Assembly: GCA_947488655.1 (NCBI GenBank)
Contig: CANKZZ010000003.1
Location: 186,001-250,000 of the forward strand
Source: an uncultured Psychroserpens sp.
GTDB taxonomy: Bacteria; Bacteroidota; Bacteroidia; Flavobacteriales; Flavobacteriaceae
Direction: 5' to 3'
DNA length: 64,000 nucleotides
A program made the position numbers and the translations under genes. Numbering within the stretch: the stretch's first letter is position 1; every line of letters starts with the position of its first letter. This document shows, one piece after another, positions 1 through 8,182 of this stretch. Under the pieces are notes generated by a model. The model saw only the letters and a program-made list of their open reading frames with translations, was not told the DNA's origin and made no database searches.

Positions 1-71
1 GATAAAAATTTCCATGCGGTCTCCATTGAGATTGGTAAATTTTGTTTTTTATGGAGTCTGTAAATTTTCAT
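1..71 (-). CDS. SRPBCC family protein, N-terminal fragment (runs off window)
   Basis: Only the first 23 codons are inside the window. They begin MKIYRLHKKQNLPIS and continue with METAWKFL. This opening (short beta strand, Q-x-L-P, then an 'A-W-x-F' helix) is typical of the SRPBCC/START-like proteins found next to photolyase and carotenoid genes in marine bacteria. The start lies 6 bases beyond the tspO stop, so it should be co-transcribed as the next gene of the light cluster. No reaction can be assigned to it. The family call rests on the N-terminus and the neighbourhood only. Confidence 0.6.
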   Translation of the reverse strand, partial: MKIYRLHKKQNLPISMETAWKFL

Positions 72-77
72 AATTTT

Positions 78-539
78 TTAGTTGTATAAAGTTATATAAA
101 GGTTTAATGATGTGGCAATACATAACCAAAATAAATAGGGTAGTATGAGTATAGATTTACGCTTTAAGTCTCTTAAATAGGTGACTAGAAATGCACACAC
201 AATAATTGTTAATAAGGTAATATTTACTAAGGCGAGGTCTACTAGTTTTTGATTAAAAAATAAAAAGTTCCAGCTTATGTTTAAAAAAAACTGAATTATA
301 AATAATGTGTTAACTTTTTTTGTTGGACGTTGTAAATAGAGATGGGTCATGTAAATAGAAAAACAAACCATTATAATCGTCCAAGCTGCGCCAAATACCC
401 AACCATCTGGCGTCCAAGGTGCTTTGTTAAGTTGTTGGTACCAATCTCCTTTAGGACCATCTGCCATTAATAAACTCCCAATGCATAAGGCACTAAAATT
501 TATAAATAAAAAGATAACAAATGGTTTTAAAAACTTCAT
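78..539 (-). CDS. tspO: TspO/MBR family tryptophan-rich membrane protein
   Basis: This is a 153-residue membrane protein with five hydrophobic segments, as usual for TspO. It has the family signature in loop 1 (W-Y-Q-Q-L-N-K-A-P-W-T-P) followed by GWVFGAAWT. TspO proteins bind tetrapyrroles and porphyrins and are linked to photo-oxidative stress and, in Rhodobacter, to pigment gene control. A longer open frame reaches 593, but it would overlap the preceding mini-gene. The ATG at 539 gives the normal N-terminus (MKFLKPFVIF) and sits one base after that gene's stop. Its place among photolyases and glutathione peroxidase fits a photoprotective role (inference). Confidence 0.85.
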   Translation of the reverse strand: MKFLKPFVIFLFINFSALCIGSLLMADGPKGDWYQQLNKAPWTPDGWVFGAAWTIIMVCFSIYMTHLYLQRPTKKVNTLFIIQFFLNISWNFLFFNQKLVDLALVNITLLTIIVCAFLVTYLRDLKRKSILILPYLFWLCIATSLNLYITLYN

Positions 540-540
540 C

Positions 541-711
541 TTACTTTTTTTGAAGTTGTAAAATTTGATCTTCAATTTTTTGAGCCTCAGCATATTTTTT
601 GTCGCTCTCTCCTCTGTTTGTAGTTGATAGAGCGTGCCACTCTTTCATGAGTTTTTCGTATTTTTTCTGAAGTTTTTCAACCTCACTCGTTTTTTTAAAT
701 AAACCAAACAT
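541..711 (-). CDS. Lacal_2735-type mini-protein (56 aa)
   Basis: This 56-residue frame begins MFGLFKKTSEVEKLQKKYEK and ends in ILQLQKK. It is highly charged and predicted fully helical after the hydrophobic MFGLF tip. It matches what I recall of the Lacal_2735 family, a short flavobacterial protein of unknown function with an 'LST(T)NR' core; here LSTTNR is present. It lies between glutathione peroxidase (7-base gap) and tspO (1-base gap), so it is translated from the same message. A role in oxidative or light stress is inferred only from context. Confidence 0.75.
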   Translation of the reverse strand: MFGLFKKTSEVEKLQKKYEKLMKEWHALSTTNRGESDKKYAEAQKIEDQILQLQKK

Positions 712-718
712 AGCTATC

Positions 719-1258
719 TTATTTTAAGTGTTTAATAATTTTTGAACTCAGAGGGCTGGTCATAGAAAAGTAATAATCTACAAATTCTCCTGTTGGTGCA
801 ATTAGGTATTTTTGAAAATTCCATTTCACCTTAGAGTTGGCTACCCTATTTTTTCTTTTTTGCGTCAACCACTCGTACAAAGGATGTTGATTAGCATCTT
901 TTACATCTATTTTTTCTGTAATAGGAAATGTAACACCATAATTAATCTCGCAAAAAGATTCTATATCTTTAGCATTACCAGGTTCTTGATTCCCAAATTG
1001 ATTACAAGGCACACCTATAACAACAAGTGTGTCTTTGTAACTATCATAAAGTTCTTGTAACTCTTTATATTGGGATGTAAAACCACATTTTGATGCCACA
1101 TTTACAAAGAGAATGTACTTATCTTTATATGCGGAAAGTGATAACGGTTTACCATTTAGCCCATTAATTTCTATATCGTAAATAGAGGAGTAGTTAGCTG
1201 TTTCCGAAGCATTTGAAGTCGAACATAATGTTGCCATAAAAATTTTTATTGGGTTCAT
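719..1258 (-). CDS. Glutathione peroxidase family thiol peroxidase
   Basis: This is a 179-residue thioredoxin-fold peroxidase. The peroxidatic cysteine is Cys58 in NVASKCGFT. The conserved Gln is in PCNQFGNQEPG (about residue 87), and the Trp-Asn pair of the active-site tetrad is in VKWNFQKYL (about 146-147). It is a cysteine, not selenocysteine, enzyme. Such bacterial proteins usually use thioredoxin rather than glutathione to reduce peroxides. An open frame reaches back to 1360, but the ATG at 1258, one base after the stop of the upstream SDR gene, gives the right length. The N-terminal 20 residues look like a weak export or linker segment; location is unsure. Confidence 0.88.
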   Translation of the reverse strand: MNPIKIFMATLCSTSNASETANYSSIYDIEINGLNGKPLSLSAYKDKYILFVNVASKCGFTSQYKELQELYDSYKDTLVVIGVPCNQFGNQEPGNAKDIESFCEINYGVTFPITEKIDVKDANQHPLYEWLTQKRKNRVANSKVKWNFQKYLIAPTGEFVDYYFSMTSPLSSKIIKHLK

Positions 1259-1259
1259 C

Positions 1260-1943
1260 TTAAATTTTAAAGCTAACGATTCCGCAGTCCATTTCAAATA
1301 CTTGTCCAGAAATAGAACTTGCTTTATCAGATAATAAAAAGGCAGCCATACCAGCAACATCCTTAGGTTGTAAAAACTTTTTCATAGGATGACGCTCTGC
1401 AATGCTATCTATCATTTTATCATTTCTAAGTAATTTTGAAGCTAACTCAGTATTTGTAACTGTAGGAGCAATGGCATTAATTCTTAATGAGGTAGCAAGC
1501 TCAGCACCTAATGATTTTACTAAACCTTCAACACCAGATTTTGCAGCAGCAATACTTGCATGAAAAGGCATCCCTAATTTGGCAGCAACTGTACTAAATA
1601 ATACAATTGACGGATCGTTACCATTTTTAATACTACTTAAATAAGTTTGTATGGCTTTGACAGCTCCAATGACATTAATTTCATAATCTTCCCTAAAATC
1701 GTCTAAACTTAGGCGTTTTATAGGTTTTAAATTAATGCTTCCTGGGCAATAAACCAATCCGTCTGCAGCTTCGATTTCAGGTAGCTCATCTTTTAAAATA
1801 TCGCAGGTATGATGCGTGAGATTGTCATGCGAGAAACTTGGTGCTGTACGACTAATGTTTATGATTTTGTGATTTTCTAAGAGAGTTTCGACAATGGCAT
1901 TACCAATGCCTTTACTGCCACCTATAATTATATACGTTTTCAT
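1260..1943 (-). CDS. Atypical SDR family oxidoreductase
   Basis: This 227-residue Rossmann-fold protein has the nucleotide motif GGSKGIG at residues 8-14 and NVIGAVKA/NAIAPT-type strands of classical short-chain dehydrogenases. The catalytic Tyr of the Y-x-x-x-K motif is missing: the helix reads HASIAAAKSGVEGL, with Ile four residues before the Lys. The Lys and the preceding Ser (LFST) remain. It starts the tight run SDR-gpx-Lacal_2735-tspO. The 77-base gap upstream contains an inverted repeat. The substrate is unknown; SDRs of this 'HAxIAxAK' type recur beside photolyases, so a pigment or pterin substrate is possible (inference). Confidence 0.8.
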   Translation of the reverse strand: MKTYIIIGGSKGIGNAIVETLLENHKIINISRTAPSFSHDNLTHHTCDILKDELPEIEAADGLVYCPGSINLKPIKRLSLDDFREDYEINVIGAVKAIQTYLSSIKNGNDPSIVLFSTVAAKLGMPFHASIAAAKSGVEGLVKSLGAELATSLRINAIAPTVTNTELASKLLRNDKMIDSIAERHPMKKFLQPKDVAGMAAFLLSDKASSISGQVFEMDCGIVSFKI

Positions 1944-1960
1944 TATGATTGGTTTATATA

Positions 1961-1998
1961 ATTAAGCGTAATAGCTATTCTATACTACTACGCTTAAT
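1961..1998. repeat. Inverted repeat in the gap before the SDR gene
   Basis: A perfect 10-base inverted repeat (ATTAAGCGTA at 1961-1970 and TACGCTTAAT at 1989-1998) encloses an 18-base loop. It is the only structure in the 77-base gap between the 74-aa gene and the SDR gene. No T-run follows on the minus strand, so it is not a classical terminator. A leaky terminator, an RNA processing site or a protein site are all possible. Confidence 0.5.
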
Positions 1999-2020
1999 CT
2001 TAACTGAGATAATATTTATT

Positions 2021-2245
2021 TTATGCTGTTAATGGTTTACCATTTAAACGCTTTTCTACCTTTCGTTTAATGGCAGTAATTCGTTTCATGATATCCATAA
2101 TTTTCTCATCTTTTTTCTCTTTGTAAATTTTGTTTAAGTCCAAAACTAAAGCTTTCGCTTCTCGAGAAATCTTAACACGATCACTTGTTGAAAGTGATTT
2201 CATTTTGCGTTTTTCAAATTCTAAGGCTTTGTTAATAGTTTCCAT
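2021..2245 (-). CDS. Uncharacterised small helical protein of the light cluster (74 aa)
   Basis: This is a 74-residue, lysine-rich, almost entirely helical protein starting METINKALEFEKRKMKSL and ending RLNGKPLTA. I recognise no named domain. It has no Cys, Trp or membrane segment and is probably a soluble helical hairpin or nucleic-acid-binding peptide. Its start is 3 bases after the folE stop, so it is translationally tied to folE. Its position suggests a role in the photolyase/pterin cluster; nothing in the sequence itself gives a function. Confidence 0.75.
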   Translation of the reverse strand: METINKALEFEKRKMKSLSTSDRVKISREAKALVLDLNKIYKEKKDEKIMDIMKRITAIKRKVEKRLNGKPLTA

Positions 2246-2248
2246 ATC

Positions 2249-2944
2249 TTAATTATTTATATAGTTGTGTAATTCTAAAATTTTCTCTGGTGTGTTAAAT
2301 GCTCCACCATAATAACTGGTCACTGTTGCAGAGCTCTCATCTTTTATGCCTCTAGAGGACACACAAAGGTGTTTTGCGTCTATAATAACAGCAACATCAT
2401 TAGTGCCTAAAATAGACTTTAAATCTTCGGCTATTTGGTTGGTTAAACGCTCTTGTACTTGAGGACGCTTAGCATAATATTGTACAATTCTATTAAGTTT
2501 AGATAAACCTATAACCTTACCAGACGATATATAAGCTACATGTGCTTTACCAATAATTGGAACAAAATGATGCTCGCAATTAGAATAAAATGTGATATTT
2601 TTTTCAACCAACATTTGATTGTACTGGTACTTGTTATCAAATAATGCTATTGTTGGTTTATTAGCTGGATTTAATCCAGAAAAGATTTCGTCAATGTACA
2701 TTTTGGCAACACGTTTTGGTGTGCCTTTTAAAGAATCATCGGTTAAATCTAAACCCATAACATCCATAATTTCTTCAAACAGAATAGCGATGCGTTGTTT
2801 TTTCTCGTCATCACTAATCTTAAAAGCGTCAGGTTTCATTGGTGTCTCAAGTCCAGTAAATAGATGATCATCACCAATATCTGTAATTGAAAAGTCATTT
2901 AAAGAACGACTATTGTTTTTGAGGTTTATAGTATTTGTACTCAT
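2249..2944 (-). CDS. folE: GTP cyclohydrolase I
   Basis: This 231-residue protein carries the type I GTP cyclohydrolase core. The zinc ligands are visible as Cys123 and His126 in SNCEHHFVP and Cys194 in KHLCVSSRG. The substrate-binding region VIGLSKLNRIVQYYAKRPQVQE follows the first site. The enzyme makes 7,8-dihydroneopterin triphosphate, the first step towards folates and other pterins. An N-terminal extension of about 40 residues precedes the core. Location inside a photolyase cluster suggests a dedicated copy feeding the methenyl-tetrahydrofolate antenna of photolyases or another reduced pterin (inference). A housekeeping copy elsewhere would support this. Confidence 0.93.
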   Translation of the reverse strand: MSTNTINLKNNSRSLNDFSITDIGDDHLFTGLETPMKPDAFKISDDEKKQRIAILFEEIMDVMGLDLTDDSLKGTPKRVAKMYIDEIFSGLNPANKPTIALFDNKYQYNQMLVEKNITFYSNCEHHFVPIIGKAHVAYISSGKVIGLSKLNRIVQYYAKRPQVQERLTNQIAEDLKSILGTNDVAVIIDAKHLCVSSRGIKDESSATVTSYYGGAFNTPEKILELHNYINN

Positions 2945-2998
2945 TTAAGTCTTTTTAATGTGCTGTCCAAAGGAACTCATCTCCTTTGCCAAAGCACG

Positions 2999-3271
2999 TT
3001 ATCGTTTAGAAATCGAGTTGTGTGTAATTTGTTTTTGTCTAGAGCATTTAAAACGTCCTTCTTGAAATACTCTTAATTTTTCGTGTTTGGTTTTTCTACC
3101 TTGTACACGTTTGCGCCACATTTTAAAACTTTTAGGTTTCATTTCTCTGCGCATTAATTCTATGACATCTTGTTCTTTTAAGCCAAATTGAAATTCTATA
3201 GCTTCAAACGTGGTTCTATCTTCCCATGCCATTTCTATTACTCTATCTGTCGCTCTTATATCTAATTCCAT
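2999..3271 (-). CDS. DUF2805 / TIGR03643 family protein
   Basis: This 90-residue protein begins MELDIRATDRVIEMAWEDRT. An N-terminal helix-turn-helix-like segment (TFEAIEFQFGLKEQDVIELMRREMK) leads into a very basic tail (FKMWRKRVQGRKTKHEKL, then FKCSRQKQITHNSI). This matches the DUF2805 family, found next to photolyases and cryptochromes in marine bacteria. The fold resembles a small DNA-binding protein, but no function is established. A frame reaches back to 3304; the ATG at 3271, 4 bases after the upstream stop, gives the normal family N-terminus. Confidence 0.85.
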   Translation of the reverse strand: MELDIRATDRVIEMAWEDRTTFEAIEFQFGLKEQDVIELMRREMKPKSFKMWRKRVQGRKTKHEKLRVFQEGRFKCSRQKQITHNSISKR

Positions 3272-3275
3272 ACAA

Positions 3276-3701
3276 TTAAAATTGAAAACTATATTGCTCG
3301 TCAAATTTTACTTTAGCATCATATAGTTTATTCATAAACGCTTTATTTTCTTTAAACGTTTTATTGTTTTTAAAATGAACAAATTTACCTTGAGCATGAA
3401 TACTAATTCCGTTGGTTTTATAAATTACTAATTGATAAAACGGGATAATCCACGTGTAATTTTTAAGACCTTTTGTGACGTAAATTAAAATACCATTAGG
3501 TCTCATTTCTATATTAGCATAATTTATATCGGATACCGTATTTAAGTACTGCTGTAAATTAGGACTTACGTTTTCTATAATCATTCGTTTTGAACCTACA
3601 CCTCTCATTTTAAGAGATTCTAGAAAAGAATAAGGCTTACCAATCAAATCCTCTATGATGGATTTGTGCTCTTTATTGTGATATGTTGAATCTAAAATCA
3701 A
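3276..3701 (-). CDS. Uncharacterised protein, first gene of the second light-cluster unit
   Basis: This is a 141-residue soluble protein beginning with TTG (L/MILDSTYHNKEHKS). It has a mixed alpha/beta pattern with two consecutive strands (GILIYVTKG, WIIPFYQLVIY) and a C-terminal SIHAQGKFVHFKNNK stretch. I do not recognise a named domain. No ATG is available before residue 32, and the promoter -7 box lies at 3728-3721, so the TTG start leaves a leader of roughly 13 bases. It heads the unit that contains DUF2805 and folE and is directly behind the 30-bp operator, so it should be strongly co-regulated with the photolyases. Confidence 0.75.
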   Translation of the reverse strand: MILDSTYHNKEHKSIIEDLIGKPYSFLESLKMRGVGSKRMIIENVSPNLQQYLNTVSDINYANIEMRPNGILIYVTKGLKNYTWIIPFYQLVIYKTNGISIHAQGKFVHFKNNKTFKENKAFMNKLYDAKVKFDEQYSFQF

Positions 3702-3720
3702 AGTTACTTGCTTATTGATT

Positions 3721-3763
3721 CAAATTTACAAAATGTTTAATGTTTTTTTATTATCATTAAACA
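3721..3763 (-). promoter_or_regulatory. Promoter with 30-bp palindromic operator (second light-cluster unit)
   Basis: A -7 box TAAATTTG (minus strand, 3728-3721) matches the Bacteroidota TAnnTTTG consensus. Upstream lies an inverted repeat, TGTTTAATG (3734-3742) and CATTAAACA (3755-3763), spanning exactly 30 bp. Its centre is about 20 bp above the -7 box, where the -33 element should be. The same repeat with the same spacing precedes the other unit at 12368-12397. A regulator bound here would cover the -33 region; whether it represses or activates cannot be told. Confidence 0.65.
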
Positions 3764-3839
3764 AAATATTAACATATAAGTATAGTTATTATCTATAATA
3801 AAATTAGTATACTGATAATCAAATAGTTGTAATATGTTT

Positions 3840-5309
3840 TTAATCTTTAAACGTATGCTTTTTTAGAATTCTAAGGCTTTCTTCTTTAACCTTTTTGTTT
3901 TTTCTAAGTTTCCATAGTGTATTGCTTGCTTTTTTTCGTGTAGTATCCATATCAACAATAGGGTAGGGATAATCTTTACCCAACTCAAAATTATATAATT
4001 GTTGTTCCATATCTGTCATTAAATATGGCTCATGAGCAAATGCAATATCTAAATCTTTTAGCTCTGGAACCCATTTTTTTATAAAAATAGCATCAGGATC
4101 ATGTTCTAAACTATTTTTAATAGGATTGTATATTCTCAACATATTAGTGCCAGTTTCTCCAGCTTGCATTTGTAACTGCGGAAAATGTATACCTGGTTCA
4201 AAATCTAAAAACATTTGTGATAAATGTTGAGAGGCATCTTGCCATGGCTGCCAAAGATTATGAGTAAAGAATGATACCACTAAGGCACGCATTCTAAAAT
4301 TTAAATAACCAGTTTCAATAAGGCATCGCATACATGCATCAATTAGCGGGAAACCAGTTTGTCCTGTTTGCCAGGCAATTTGATATTTAATTGAGATGTC
4401 TTTTTTTAATTTATGAAATCCTTTATTAACGCTTTCATTTTCCATGGTGTGCTCCATTTCAAATTTTTGTATAAAGTGTGCCTGCCAACGTAATCTAGAC
4501 ATAAAGGCTTCTAAATCTTTTTTCTTAGTGGCTGTTTGTTTTAAAAAATAAGCTTGACGATATACTTCTCTAATCGATAAATTTCCCCAAGCAATGTATG
4601 GAGAGATTCTACTGCAACCTTTTCTTGCCAGAGCTGGTTTAGAAATATGCTGCATATAATTAACATAGCGTTTGGAAAGAAAAGAATCTAGATATTTTAA
4701 ACCTATAGTGCGTCCGCCTTTTTGAAAAATAGCATCTTTAGGCGTATCTAAGCTGGCTTTTGGCAGTAGGCTTTCTAAATTTTCAATTTCTGTAATGGTA
4801 AGTAATTGATTATTTGCAGGAGAAAATTTTAAAGGTTCTATTTCAAAAAACTCATTACATTTTTGGTTCCATTGCTCTCGGTTTTGTAATCCTCTTTGAA
4901 CACCGTTATGAATATTCTCATGCCAAGTAATTAAATTGTTTTTACAAAAGCGTTTAAATGATTTATCTCTGTTATAGGTAACTAAAATTCCTGTTTCTTG
5001 GTGTGAGTATATATCTCTAATAGTATAGCTAGACATTAATTGGTTTATAACTAAAATAATATCTGCTTCTACCGTTAAAATTTTACTATTATAAGGTTTG
5101 AGTTGTTGATTAAGATCTCTAAGAGATTCTTTTATAAAGTTCCAATGTCTTGTGCTGTAATGATTATCTTCTAGTAATATTTTTTCAAAAGCATAAAGTA
5201 TAAGGGTACGTTTACCTGTAGCTAAAGCATTGGCAATAGCCTCATTATCTTCTAATCTAAGATCGCGTTTAAGCCAAACGATATTTATATTTGACGTGTT
5301 AGTACTCAT
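3840..5309 (-). CDS. Cryptochrome/photolyase family flavoprotein (489 aa)
   Basis: This 489-residue protein has an N-terminal photolyase antenna domain (NIVWLKRDLRLEDNEAI) and a C-terminal FAD-binding helical domain (SRISPYIAWGNLSIREVYRQ, FMSRLRWQAHFIQKFE, TGFPLIDACMRCL, RMRALVVSFFTHNLWQPW). In the FAD pocket the usual NNGGWQW-type motif of CPD photolyases is replaced by PQLQMQAGETGTNMLRIYNP. That divergence suggests a separate cryptochrome or photolyase clade rather than a standard CPD photolyase. It overlaps the preceding FeS-type gene by 11 bases and is the last gene of the first unit. DNA repair and light sensing are both possible. Confidence 0.85.
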   Translation of the reverse strand: MSTNTSNINIVWLKRDLRLEDNEAIANALATGKRTLILYAFEKILLEDNHYSTRHWNFIKESLRDLNQQLKPYNSKILTVEADIILVINQLMSSYTIRDIYSHQETGILVTYNRDKSFKRFCKNNLITWHENIHNGVQRGLQNREQWNQKCNEFFEIEPLKFSPANNQLLTITEIENLESLLPKASLDTPKDAIFQKGGRTIGLKYLDSFLSKRYVNYMQHISKPALARKGCSRISPYIAWGNLSIREVYRQAYFLKQTATKKKDLEAFMSRLRWQAHFIQKFEMEHTMENESVNKGFHKLKKDISIKYQIAWQTGQTGFPLIDACMRCLIETGYLNFRMRALVVSFFTHNLWQPWQDASQHLSQMFLDFEPGIHFPQLQMQAGETGTNMLRIYNPIKNSLEHDPDAIFIKKWVPELKDLDIAFAHEPYLMTDMEQQLYNFELGKDYPYPIVDMDTTRKKASNTLWKLRKNKKVKEESLRILKKHTFKD

Positions 5310-6831
5310 CTTGATGTTCTATAATATGTAGCGCTTTCTCTTTAATCTTATTGAGGTCATCTTTACTCATTTTATCAAGTAAGCTATACATCATTCCCAT
5401 TCTAAAATTGTTGCCAAGTTGGTCTCGTTTATCGTCCAGAAAATTCCAGTAGAGACTGTTAAACGGACACGCATCGTCTTCAATTTTCTTAGATTTGTTG
5501 TAGTGACAATTTCCGCAGTAATTACTCATTTTATTTATGTAAGAACCCGAAGATACATATGGCTTTGTTGCAATTTTACCACCATCTGCAAATTGGCTCA
5601 TCCCTCTTGTGTTTGCTAATTGTACCCACTCTATAGCATCAACATAAACGCCCAAATACCAATCATCAACCTCATCTGGATTGGTTTGTGTTAATAGCGC
5701 ATAATTACCAGTAATCATTAAACGTTGTATGTGGTGCGCATAACCATTGTCTAATGAGTTATTAATGGTGTGTTTTAGACAATTCATTTTTGTATCACCT
5801 GTCCAAAAGAAATCTGGTAATTTATTATGGTTTTCGAGCTCGTTTTTAGTTTTGTATTCTGGCATTAATGCCCAGTACATGCCTCGCATATATTCTCGCC
5901 ACCCAATCACTTGTCTAACAAACCCTTCGACTTGAGATATGTGAATGTGTTCTCCATGTTTACGATAATAGTTCATTACAGTTGTGACTATATCTATGGG
6001 AGAAATAAGTTTTAAATTCATAGCAAATGAAAGCCTAGAATGAAATAAATATGCTTGGTCTGTATGCATTGCATCCTGGTAATCTCCAAAATGAATAAGT
6101 AATTCTTCACAAAAATATTTTAGTTGCTCTATAGCTTGCTGTCGAGAAATAGGATACGAAAATGTTTTGGTATTAAACCTTCCCATAGTTTTTACACCAG
6201 CAGATTCAATATCTTTTTTTACTTCGGAAATATCATTTTTAAACCCTTTGTAGTTGGGGATTTCTACATCGCCTTTCCATTTATTTCTGTTGCTTTTATC
6301 GTAATTCCATTTGCCACCTTCTGGTTGGCCAGCTACCATTAAAATATCATGTTTTTTGCGCATATCTCTGTAGAAATTCTCCATGAGATATTGTTTTTTA
6401 CCTTTAAAAAATGTTGCTAAATCATCTCTTTTGGTGTAAAAATGTTCTGCGGAAAATGGCTGACTTTTAATTTCTAAAAGTTTACAGAAATCGCTAAGCT
6501 GTTTATCTAATCTATACTCATCAGGAAAAATATATTCGAAGTTTTTTATGTCATTCTGCTCAATTAACAGATTGAGATTATTTGTTAAGCTCTGGGTATT
6601 TTTATCGTCGTTTAGTTTAAAATAGATTACATTATGATTTTGAGATTTTAAGTCGGTAGCAAATTGTCGCATAGCAGCAAAAAAGCCAATTACTTTTTGG
6701 ATGTGGTGCTGTACATAATCTGTTTCTTGACGCATTTCAAAAAGACAATAAATAATATCGTCATTGGTTTCTTTAAACCATGAGTGCTTTATGTTTAATT
6801 GATCGCCAAGTATGAGTCTTAAAGTTTTCAA
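5299..6831 (-). CDS. FeS-type bacterial (6-4) photolyase / CryB-like cryptochrome
   Basis: This 510-residue protein begins with a TTG codon (L/MKTLRLILGDQLN), the standard N-terminus of the FeS-BCP group. The four cysteines that hold the [4Fe-4S] cluster are visible: Cys351 in MNCLKH, Cys439 and Cys442 in NYCGNC, and Cys455 in DACPF. Relatives such as PhrB and CryB bind FAD plus 6,7-dimethyl-8-ribityllumazine and repair (6-4) photoproducts; that is family knowledge. A stop codon lies two codons before the TTG, so no ATG start exists. It lies 40 bases after CRY-DASH and overlaps the next cryptochrome. Confidence 0.92.
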   Translation of the reverse strand: MKTLRLILGDQLNIKHSWFKETNDDIIYCLFEMRQETDYVQHHIQKVIGFFAAMRQFATDLKSQNHNVIYFKLNDDKNTQSLTNNLNLLIEQNDIKNFEYIFPDEYRLDKQLSDFCKLLEIKSQPFSAEHFYTKRDDLATFFKGKKQYLMENFYRDMRKKHDILMVAGQPEGGKWNYDKSNRNKWKGDVEIPNYKGFKNDISEVKKDIESAGVKTMGRFNTKTFSYPISRQQAIEQLKYFCEELLIHFGDYQDAMHTDQAYLFHSRLSFAMNLKLISPIDIVTTVMNYYRKHGEHIHISQVEGFVRQVIGWREYMRGMYWALMPEYKTKNELENHNKLPDFFWTGDTKMNCLKHTINNSLDNGYAHHIQRLMITGNYALLTQTNPDEVDDWYLGVYVDAIEWVQLANTRGMSQFADGGKIATKPYVSSGSYINKMSNYCGNCHYNKSKKIEDDACPFNSLYWNFLDDKRDQLGNNFRMGMMYSLLDKMSKDDLNKIKEKALHIIEHQDEY

Positions 6832-6871
6832 TATTATTTATCTCAATTTAAATGTTATACTATCTTTTATT

Positions 6872-8182
6872 TTAAAACAGCGTTTCTTGCAGCCATAATT
6901 TTTGAAATTTGCCATTAGAATCATAACGTTGCGCTTGCAGGTCAACATTAAATTTTCTATCTCTAGGATCATTACCAACTCCTGCTACATACATCCAGTT
7001 TCCGTAGTTAGAATGCACATCATAATCTAAAAGCATAGCTTCAAAATAAGCAGCACCAATGCGCCAATCCAGTAAAAGTTCTTTTGCAAAATAGGATGCT
7101 ACATTTTGGCGACCTCGATTACTCATCCAACCAGTTTTTTTTATTTCTATCATGTTCGCGTTTACAAAGTTTGAGTTAGTTGTACCATCAATCCATGATT
7201 GAATGTTATTTTTATCTGTGTTCCAATCGTAGTCTTTTTGCAAAATTCCTCCAATTTTAAAAATGTCGTTTTTATGTTTTAGAGCAATGTATTTAAAGTA
7301 ATCTCTCCAAATTAATTCAAAAATGAGCCAATAGGTAGATTCATTTTTTACATGTTCTTTTTCAAATTTTTTAATTTGCCAATATATTGTTTTGGGAGAT
7401 AAACTGCCATTTGCCAACCAAGGTGAAAATTTTGAGCTAAAGTCCTTCCCAATTAAACCGTTTCTTGTCTTTTTATAAAACCCTAATTTTTTAGTTTCAA
7501 AGAAGTAATTATTTAATCTGGCTAGAGCCGAAGTTTCGCCACCTAAAAAAGGAAATGCACTGTTTGGATGCGTTTTAAAATCGTCAAATCCTAAAACAGT
7601 TAGACTTGGGATGCTTGTGTTGTTCTCTAAACCTTCAATTTTTTTTCCAGAAATAGTATCCTGACATGCTCTAACAGAACTCTGTTTTTCGACAATTTTT
7701 CTAAATACAGTAAATACTTTTGGGATGTCGTTAAATGACATGTTAATATCATCTGGATGGTACAAAAATTGGTCATAATGCTCATAAAAATTAACCTTAT
7801 TAGAAACTGATGACTTAACAGCAGTTAAAGTGTTGGTTTCTTCTTTAGTCCATTCTTTTTGTAAAAAGACAGATGTGACATTATGATTTTCTACTAAAGT
7901 TTTAATAGCTATTTCGGGAGATTTATTATAAACGAAAAGTTCTATATTTAAAGATTTGAGATTTGCTTTTAAATCTTGTATAGTCTCAATTAAAAATTTA
8001 GCTCTGTATTTTTCGGTTTTTTTAAATCCAAAGTTTGAGTTCTCAAAATGTTTAGGATCAAAACAGTATACAGCTATTACAGATTGATATTTTGATAATG
8101 CTGCATTAAGAACTTTGTTGTCCTTAGTTCTTAAATCATTTCTAAACCATACAAGTGCTATGTTGTTTTGTTCCGTCTGCAT
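6872..8182 (-). CDS. CRY-DASH family cryptochrome/photolyase
   Basis: This 436-residue protein has the antenna-domain start [15 protein letters not shown] and the FAD-domain motifs [37 protein letters not shown] and [22 protein letters not shown]. The C-terminus ([21 protein letters not shown]) is diagnostic of the DASH clade. Members bind FAD and methenyl-tetrahydrofolate and repair CPDs mainly in single-stranded or looped DNA. The start overlaps the end of the DUF2256 gene by 25 bases. Together with the two following genes it forms a run of three different photolyase-family proteins. Confidence 0.93.
   Translation of the reverse strand: MQTEQNNIALVWFRNDLRTKDNKVLNAALSKYQSVIAVYCFDPKHFENSNFGFKKTEKYRAKFLIETIQDLKANLKSLNIELFVYNKSPEIAIKTLVENHNVTSVFLQKEWTKEETNTLTAVKSSVSNKVNFYEHYDQFLYHPDDINMSFNDIPKVFTVFRKIVEKQSSVRACQDTISGKKIEGLENNTSIPSLTVLGFDDFKTHPNSAFPFLGGETSALARLNNYFFETKKLGFYKKTRNGLIGKDFSSKFSPWLANGSLSPKTIYWQIKKFEKEHVKNESTYWLIFELIWRDYFKYIALKHKNDIFKIGGILQKDYDWNTDKNNIQSWIDGTTNSNFVNANMIEIKKTGWMSNRGRQNVASYFAKELLLDWRIGAAYFEAMLLDYDVHSNYGNWMYVAGVGNDPRDRKFNVDLQAQRYDSNGKFQKLWLQETLF

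Noticed and set aside
540-593. Extended N-terminus of TspO
   Set aside because: It would overlap the Lacal_2735-type gene, whose stop sits one base before the better ATG at 539.
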